From: Sporothrix humicola
Lineage: Eukaryota; Ascomycota; Sordariomycetes; Ophiostomatales; Ophiostomataceae
Assembly: GCA_021396245.1 (NCBI GenBank)
Contig: WNYE01000056.1
Span: 62,001 to 126,000 of the forward strand
Length of the DNA: 64,000 nucleotides
Direction: 5' to 3'
The position numbers were made by a program, and so were the translations under genes. Positions within the stretch are counted from its first letter, which is position 1, and the number at the start of each line of letters is the position of its first letter. The notes beneath the pieces were generated by a model. It had not been told where the DNA came from and did no database searches. It was given only the letters and a program-made list of their open reading frames with translations. Positions 58,401 through 64,000 of this stretch are shown here, piece after piece.

Positions 58401-60150
58401 CGGACATTGAGGTGGGCGGGCGTGATGGAGGGTTGTTGTTCTGTGTGTTGAGACGTGAAGGCGCAGGATTAGATGGCGGTGGCGGAAGAACAGCGATAGC
58501 GCTTTGCTGTTGGTGATGATAATATGTCGGTTTTGATCCGGCCAGATCACTGTGTGCCCGATTGTGGCCTGTCGGGATGCGTGATGCTGGCGCGGCGCGA
58601 TCTGTTTGAGCCTGAGATTGTGTTGCAGAAGTTCCTTGCGTGGCACTGCGATACCAGTCTGTGGGCGAAACGGCCTCGTCACCTTGGTCCATTTCGGAGT
58701 GTGAGCGCGTAAAGATCCGTGGCGGGTTGTGCAAGACAGACTCGGACGTCCGCCTAGGACGAACAGCCGCGTCGATACCGTATCCGGTCGTCATCGAGTT
58801 GTTGTATTCGGGCAGAATCTCCCCAAACAGCAGTCCATTTGCTCGTGATACAGGCGGCGGGGGCGGTGGAGACACCATCCGAGCAGCCCGTGGTGATGCG
58901 AGAGGCGACGTGAGGTGAGACGTGGACTTTGATGCTTGCTCGTTCCCGGCGACAGGGAGAGTCGTTGGCGCTCCGGGCCGAGGTTTGGCGATGCGGCTGG
59001 CGAACGAGTTGGGACTGCTCAATGGCGGCGGAGCATGGTTTCGGTTTGTCGGCGTCTTTGCCCGTGATGTTGGTGCTGCTGCGGAGCCTGAGTTGCTGCC
59101 GGCCGTAGTCGCCCGAGTCCGTGACGTTGACCGAGATCCGGCTGTCGAAGATGGGGCGAGACCCGTTCGTGTCGTCGGTTTTAATCGCGAGTTTGCCGAT
59201 GTGGACGATGCATTGGTGGCGGCGGCAGATGATCCCGGCCCCGTGTTGATCTGATCGAATCGCTTCTTCATCTCTCTTACGCTCGTGGACGCCGAGCCGG
59301 ACGGTCCATAACCTGGTCTGCTGGTTGTCGAAGTGCTGTTTCCGTTGTTACCGACAGGACTTGAAACAGAACGCCCAGTTCGAATTGCATTCGTGCGGTT
59401 GGCGAGCGACGGCGGTGGGTGTGAGCGTTGGGGCAATTGCTGCTGCTGCTGCTGCTGCGAATCCTGCATCTGCTGGGCGGTCAGGCCATTGGGCGAAGTG
59501 TTGAGAGACGATGGAAGCGGCGGTGGTCGAGCGACGGGCGTCTCTGGTGCCATCAGATCGGCCGCCGTGAACGCCACGGCCGTGTCCAAGCCGTTTTGCT
59601 GCTGGTGGTTGCGAAGGCTCTCGTCTGTGTACGATCGGTAGAAGTGGCCAGGGTCGTCGTGCAGGTCGTCGAGGGCGTCGTTTTCGTCGTGGACAGGAAA
59701 GGCGGGAAAGGGCTGGGAGGAAGATGCCGACGAATACTGGTGGGAGTGCTGAGAGTGCTTAGAGGAGGAGCCTACGCCAGCATGGGACGCGATGGACGGC
59801 TGAGACGCTGGGGGAGGTGGCGGTGGAGGTGGATGCTGGACGTCAAAGGGCGGCAGCAACGACGGCTGGAGGGCGTGCGCGCGCTGGTTGTGGTCGTGAT
59901 GGAGTTGCTGCTGGTGGAGAAGGTGGTGATGATGGTCGGTCTGATCACTGAGCTGCGCGTCGAGGCGGTCAGACGGCGGCTGTGACAGAAGGCTGTGGCT
60001 GCTGTCGAAGCGTGTGTTGTTGCTGAGACGGGCTATGTGGTCAAGGCGGTCCAACTGGTCCAGTCGGTCGAACTGGTCGAGTTGGTCGAAGCGGTCGAGG
60101 CGGTTGGGAGGATCGAGGGGATCGTCCTCGTCTCGGTGGCCGCCGTCCAT
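52402..60150 (-). CDS. Rho guanine nucleotide exchange factor, DH-BAR-SH3
   Basis: Activates a Rho-family GTPase (Cdc42 or Rho) at membranes, inferred from domains. Two minus-strand exons, 60150-52576 and 52518-52402, give 2,563 residues; the intron has GTGAGT, TACTAAC and CAGCAG. Residues 1-1640 are disordered and Ser/Pro/Gln-rich with an Asp-Arg/Gln triplet repeat and a polyQ run. The DH domain spans about 1665-1920 (VIRELIDTEAVFVRDMNIVEEIY; LLIKPMQRITKYPNLISQLL), with a Ser/Ala insertion at about 1750-1800. A BAR-like helical region follows (about 1920-2185; KWARFNVSMRDMEKVALEQH). An SH3 domain (about 2500-2563; AASLFEF, YLTYQAGE, then ELWLAKN and GWIWSKHF) is completed only by exon 2. No PH domain is evident. 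The order resembles animal Tuba/DNMBP and fungal Gef1-type proteins. Stopping at the intron would destroy the SH3. Confidence 0.92.
59437..59459 (-). repeat. CAG trinucleotide repeat, polyglutamine
   Basis: About seven glutamine codons in the disordered N-terminal half of the RhoGEF. Confidence 0.85.
60037..60099 (-). repeat. Seven tandem LDR/FDQ-type triplets in the RhoGEF N-terminus
   Basis: Codons 18-38 read as seven consecutive triplets: Leu or Phe, then Asp, then Arg, Gln or His. At the DNA level it is a 9-bp-periodic minisatellite. Confidence 0.85.
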
Positions 60151-63100
60151 GGCAGGCTGGACATTTAGGCTTTCGCGGCCAGTCGGGGGGCAAAACAGTC
60201 GTGGTTGGCTATGCCTGGTCGGCGAGCGATAGGGGGAGGGGGGTGGTGTGTGTCGAGGAGAAACAAGAGGAAAAGGGAGAGACAGGGAGACAGGAGGCGA
60301 CGGGATGTTCTGTCTTGGAAAGGCGGGTGCAGGATGCAGTGAGAAAGGGTGGGCGGAGAATTGGCGGGCAGGTGCAAATGCGTGTTTCTCACTTGGGGCA
60401 GGAACAGACGCTGTGCAGCGACAGACCAGCGATTTGGGGAAGGGGCGATCGTTCGCGGGTTGCAGGGCGGGCAGGACGGCCTGGCGCCTACGGGGTCGGG
60501 GGATGGGGCCAAAACACGCAGGGAAAGAGCGCTAGTCACTGGACTCGTGCGTATGGGCGCCCGTGGATTTGTGAGGCAAGAGGCAAGGCACAGGCACAGG
60601 CACAGGCACAGACAGGCAGGCACAGGTATCTTTTGGAAGGCGCGAACGGCTCAGGAAAATTCTAGTCCAGCGCTAGAGCAAAAGTCACGGCCAACCGCTC
60701 AAAAACTAGGAAGCAACAGAATACGACGTCAAAAAAAGAACCAAAAAGGCCCTTCAGAACTTCGAAAGAAACGGTTTGCTGAAGCGCAGAACCGTCAGCA
60801 ACACACAGCAAATAGAACAAATCCAGCAAATCCTTTTGACGCTAGTCCAACAGTCCCTGGTCGAGGTCTGTCGAAGAGGGTGCGGGCTGAATGGCTGGGG
60901 TGTTGTCTGAGAGTGGCCAGGGTGTGGTGCGTGGAAGGAGTGGAGGAAGGACGAAGGAAGGAGCGAACGACCAGGACCCAAGTCCAGTGATCCCAAGGCT
61001 CGTCTCCAAAAGCTTGCCCAGATCGCACAGCGAAAGGAAACCTCGAAAGAAACACAGATTTGAGAATTGAATTTTGAAATTTTGAAAACGGCTTCTCTGC
61101 ATCTCTGGGATGATTTACAGTGGCATGAGGAGATGTTGGCCTGGCCGGCATGGGAGGTTGGCAGTTGTGCTCCGTTTCTCAAGGCTCGCTGCCCAGGTCG
61201 GCGCGCCTTCCCGGGCTGCAGCATGCGCCGCCACGTCGAAGGCGCCTTCCCTCTCTTGTTCTCTCGCCTACTTGTATCTGACCTTCCTGGCTCGTAATGC
61301 CCTGCGTTTCTATTTCTGCTCTTTCTTGATGCAGCCAGGGTGCTCCTTCCTCGTTGTGGTGGCTCCTGCGTCTAAATCTGCACGTCGGATGAGGCTTTAC
61401 GCCCTACTGCCCCCAGCTCTTCGTATCGCATCTGTACTTGCGACCTGTTTTCAATGTTTTTATATCGCTCCCTCGTGGACTGCACAGGACAGGGTCTCGA
61501 TCTCGCAAGCCTTGGATGGCATTCCGGCACACGGCGTGCTGTATCTTACAAGCTCTGCCGTGTTCTGGTCATACGAGCACCAGACGATGCCGTCGGATCT
61601 TTCCTTGTTGGTTACTTATCAACAGCTGTCGTCACGGTCGCACCTTCCCTTCTCTCTCCTTGTTTCTTCGATCCCATATATTGCCTCGCTTCACATACCC
61701 GTCTTCAGCCCGTCGTCCCCCACCAGCCATTTCGTCGTTTCTCGCAGCCTTCCATCTCGTCTTCCCTATTGTCTGCCATCTTCCCCCTCCTCGCCCTCTC
61801 CTATCAAGCCTTCTCGTCCTCTTGTCCCCCGTCGATCACGCTTCTGGATGAATCGACTGGCTATTATTGATCGACGCTTCCGCTGCATGCGGCTAATCCG
61901 TGCCCGCCACACGTCCACATGTCCAACACTGGCGCTGCAGCTTCCCTGAACTCCAGTCACTACTCACCACTCAACAGTGCAGCATGCTGGTGTTTCCTTT
62001 GCCTTGCCTCTCGGTCTACGGAGTGCGTTCCTGGCCAGTCGCAGCCCATCTGCCCAGCCCTTGCAACCATCTGTAGCCACTCGCCAGCGCTCTTCTTTTC
62101 CCCCACGGCTCCCTACAGCAAAAAGCACTCTATGTCCGACTGCATGCTCCATCTTTTTTGGCCTATTTCACCTCTTTCGTCACATGGAAGGCACCACTTT
62201 GCATGTGGTGCCCCTGCCCTTTTTTCTGCCCAAATCGAACGTGGTTGTATGGAGGCTGTTACTTTTCATCTTCTTTTCCTGAGGCCCTGTCGACGATCTG
62301 GACAATCACAGGCAATTGTCGGGTCGATAGGGCGTGGCTGGTCATAGATTTCGTGTCCTGGACCACTCTCATGACTTTAAACATTTTGATTTTCCGATTC
62401 CAACTTGAAGCTGCAGTTCTTTGTGCCGAGATAGCCTCTTTCCGTTGCAGCTTATTGCTTCGTCCTACGCTCATTTCTCACACCGGGCGCACTTTCCTTT
62501 TGCTCAACGGCCGTTGCCGGCTTGCACTACTGCGCGCTGACAAGAAAGAGCCAGAAATTGTCTCCTTTCGTGCCTGTCCAATGTGCTGCGTCCTGGACCC
62601 TCCTCCACATCATGATATCATTTCTCCTTTCGCCAATGGCACTTTAATGCGTTGTTGCTGGAGATGCAAAATTTGCTTGTTTGCTGGCACGCCCATCTGT
62701 CCACCGACATTTCTTCGCTGGCACTGTCGCACAGCAATCTATGGGTCCCAATCTATTCATCCCAGATTTTTTACTTTTTTATCTCATTCATTCCGTATGT
62801 TTCGTACCCATAACCCTCAAAACCCCGGCTCCTTCTCCGTATTCGACCACGGCAAGCAAGATACCCTGTTCCTCCGTCTTCTCACGAACCCATCGCTCCT
62901 GCCGTCTTGAATAATTTTCTCGATTTTTTTTTTTCTCCCTTTCCCTTTCATCTCACAATGGCTCTCTCGCAATAAGGGACTCCTCGGCGCCCTGACTAGC
63001 AACTCGATCCTTCCGCGTCACCCATACTGAACTTTCCTTGAGCGCTTTCCACATCCTGCGCAGCTTCTCTCGACGTCCATTTTCCATTTTCCATTTCAGA

Positions 63101-64000
63101 AACCGCAACCCCACTCCACTCACACACTGGCACTCACATATTCTCGGAGCGTGTATCCACCAACGGGGAAGGCACAACCAGCGCGCTAGCATCCACCTGC
63201 CGCACCGAAACGTTTTTAGTGCAGCGACCAACGCAGGCGAGGCAGGCCACCTCAGACCTGCTGCAGCCAAGTGTCCAGCCCAATCCAGGGGCGCTGTCTT
63301 TTCTGGTCTTATTTGCTTTCTTTTTTTGCTTTTTAGGCCCTTTGTCCCTTGCGGCCCCTGGCGTCCAGTCCCCTGGAACGGCTGATGTTGGTGTGTTGCT
63401 CACTCAGTCCACCCTCCATCTCACATTCTCGCGCTGTCTTGTTTCTTGTCAAAAACTCTGTCCTTTGAAAAGTCCCTGGCTGCTCCGTACTCTCATCCTC
63501 TTGGCTCCATTGTTAGATGGATGCTTGTTCTTTACGGCGTAGTTTTGCCCCGGGTGTCTCACCACTCTCACCGGCCGGCCTTGGGAAACTCTGAACCTTA
63601 TTATTGACTCCTTGAAAGCGCTGAACACATCGAAGAAAAGGAACAAAAGGAAAGGCCCGCGCGGGATTGTAGCGAGGCCTGTCCTCGTCAGGAAGATACT
63701 GCCGTCTTCCGCCGGTACCTCCTGCCTATCTTGTGTGCCCTTTGTGCCTTGCGTGTCTGTTTGTCTCGTTTGAAAAAGAAAGCACGGAGTGTGTTGCAAA
63801 CAATGGCCCAAAGAGAAAGACCAGCCTGTGGAGCTTTCATCCCCCCCTCTCAAATCTTGTCGTCCGTTCTTTCCTTGGAGCGATTCGGTAGCACAGTCCA
63901 GTCTCTCCTGCCGCTTTCTTCGTCCATGTTTCTGACCACTGGTTGTCTTGGCTCGCCAGCCCGGAAAGGAAGGAACGCGATATCTCCACCACCCAATCGC
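60151..64000. other. Noncoding region upstream of the RhoGEF to the window edge
   Basis: From 60151 to about 61060 the minus strand is pyrimidine-rich, as for a RhoGEF promoter or leader. From about 61100 to 64000 the + strand is pyrimidine-rich, giving shadow frames up to 279 codons with no family features. This polarity suggests a + strand gene beginning beyond 64000. A GGCACA-type repeat lies at 60586-60628. Confidence 0.5.
60586..60628 (+). repeat. GGCACA hexanucleotide repeat
   Basis: About five copies of GGCACA, partly interrupted by GACAGGCA, upstream of the RhoGEF start. Confidence 0.85.

Noticed and set aside
61110..62910. Frames of 279 and 250 codons on the + strand
   Set aside because: Rich in Ser, Cys, Phe and Leu as expected from a CT-rich strand; no conserved motif or plausible splice structure.
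26388..63490. Recurring TACGGAG/CTCCGTA motif in intergenic DNA
   Set aside because: About ten scattered copies (including a tandem pair near 37194), but a 7-mer is expected about eight times in 64 kb on both strands, so enrichment is weak.

Overview
The window looks like nuclear DNA from a filamentous ascomycete, probably a Sordariomycete. Introns are short (54-193 nt) with GT..AG ends and CTAAC-type branch sites. Genes are well separated and on both strands, and coding DNA is GC-rich. The families are fungal: a velvet regulator, a Zn2Cys6 factor, a DUF3602/Par32-type protein and a giant repeat protein of the Leashin/'involucrin repeat' type. An Ophiostomatales-like fungus is possible but not proven.

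Layout. (1) 3-18603 (+): the left-truncated gene of a protein longer than 6,100 residues with about 40 lysine-block repeats and a coiled-coil C-terminus behind one intron. (2) 19493-22798 (-): Zn2Cys6 transcription factor with three introns, two of them in frame and invisible to ORF reading. (3) 22799-27231: about 4.4 kb with no convincing gene. (4) 27232-29925 (-): 897-residue protein of unknown function, divergent from (5) 30791-31982 (+): uroporphyrinogen decarboxylase of haem synthesis, which converges on (6) 32177-33415 (-): a GNAT acetyltransferase. (7) 34768-35319 (-): small DUF3602/Par32-type protein with three glycine-rich motifs. (8) 35320-40514: noncoding. (9) 40515-42350 (-): VelB in five exons. 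(10) 42351-52401: about 10 kb without a convincing gene, upstream of velB. (11) 52402-60150 (-): 2,563-residue RhoGEF with DH, BAR-like and SH3 regions. (12) 60151-64000: noncoding, with a strand switch in pyrimidine richness near 61.1 kb that suggests a divergent gene beyond the right edge.

The genes are not an operon or an obvious biosynthetic cluster. Regulatory and signalling genes (Zn2Cys6 factor, Par32-like, velB, RhoGEF) have 4-10 kb upstream, while the housekeeping genes HEM12 and GNAT sit in compact spacing. No tRNA, rRNA, CRISPR array or intact transposon was seen. The points most worth a second look are the internal structure of the giant repeat protein, the long region upstream of velB with a local cluster of one 8-mer, the histidine/glutamine minisatellite in velB, and the DH-BAR-SH3 protein with its N-terminal triplet repeat. 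All splice sites were assigned by eye from motifs and reading-frame continuity.
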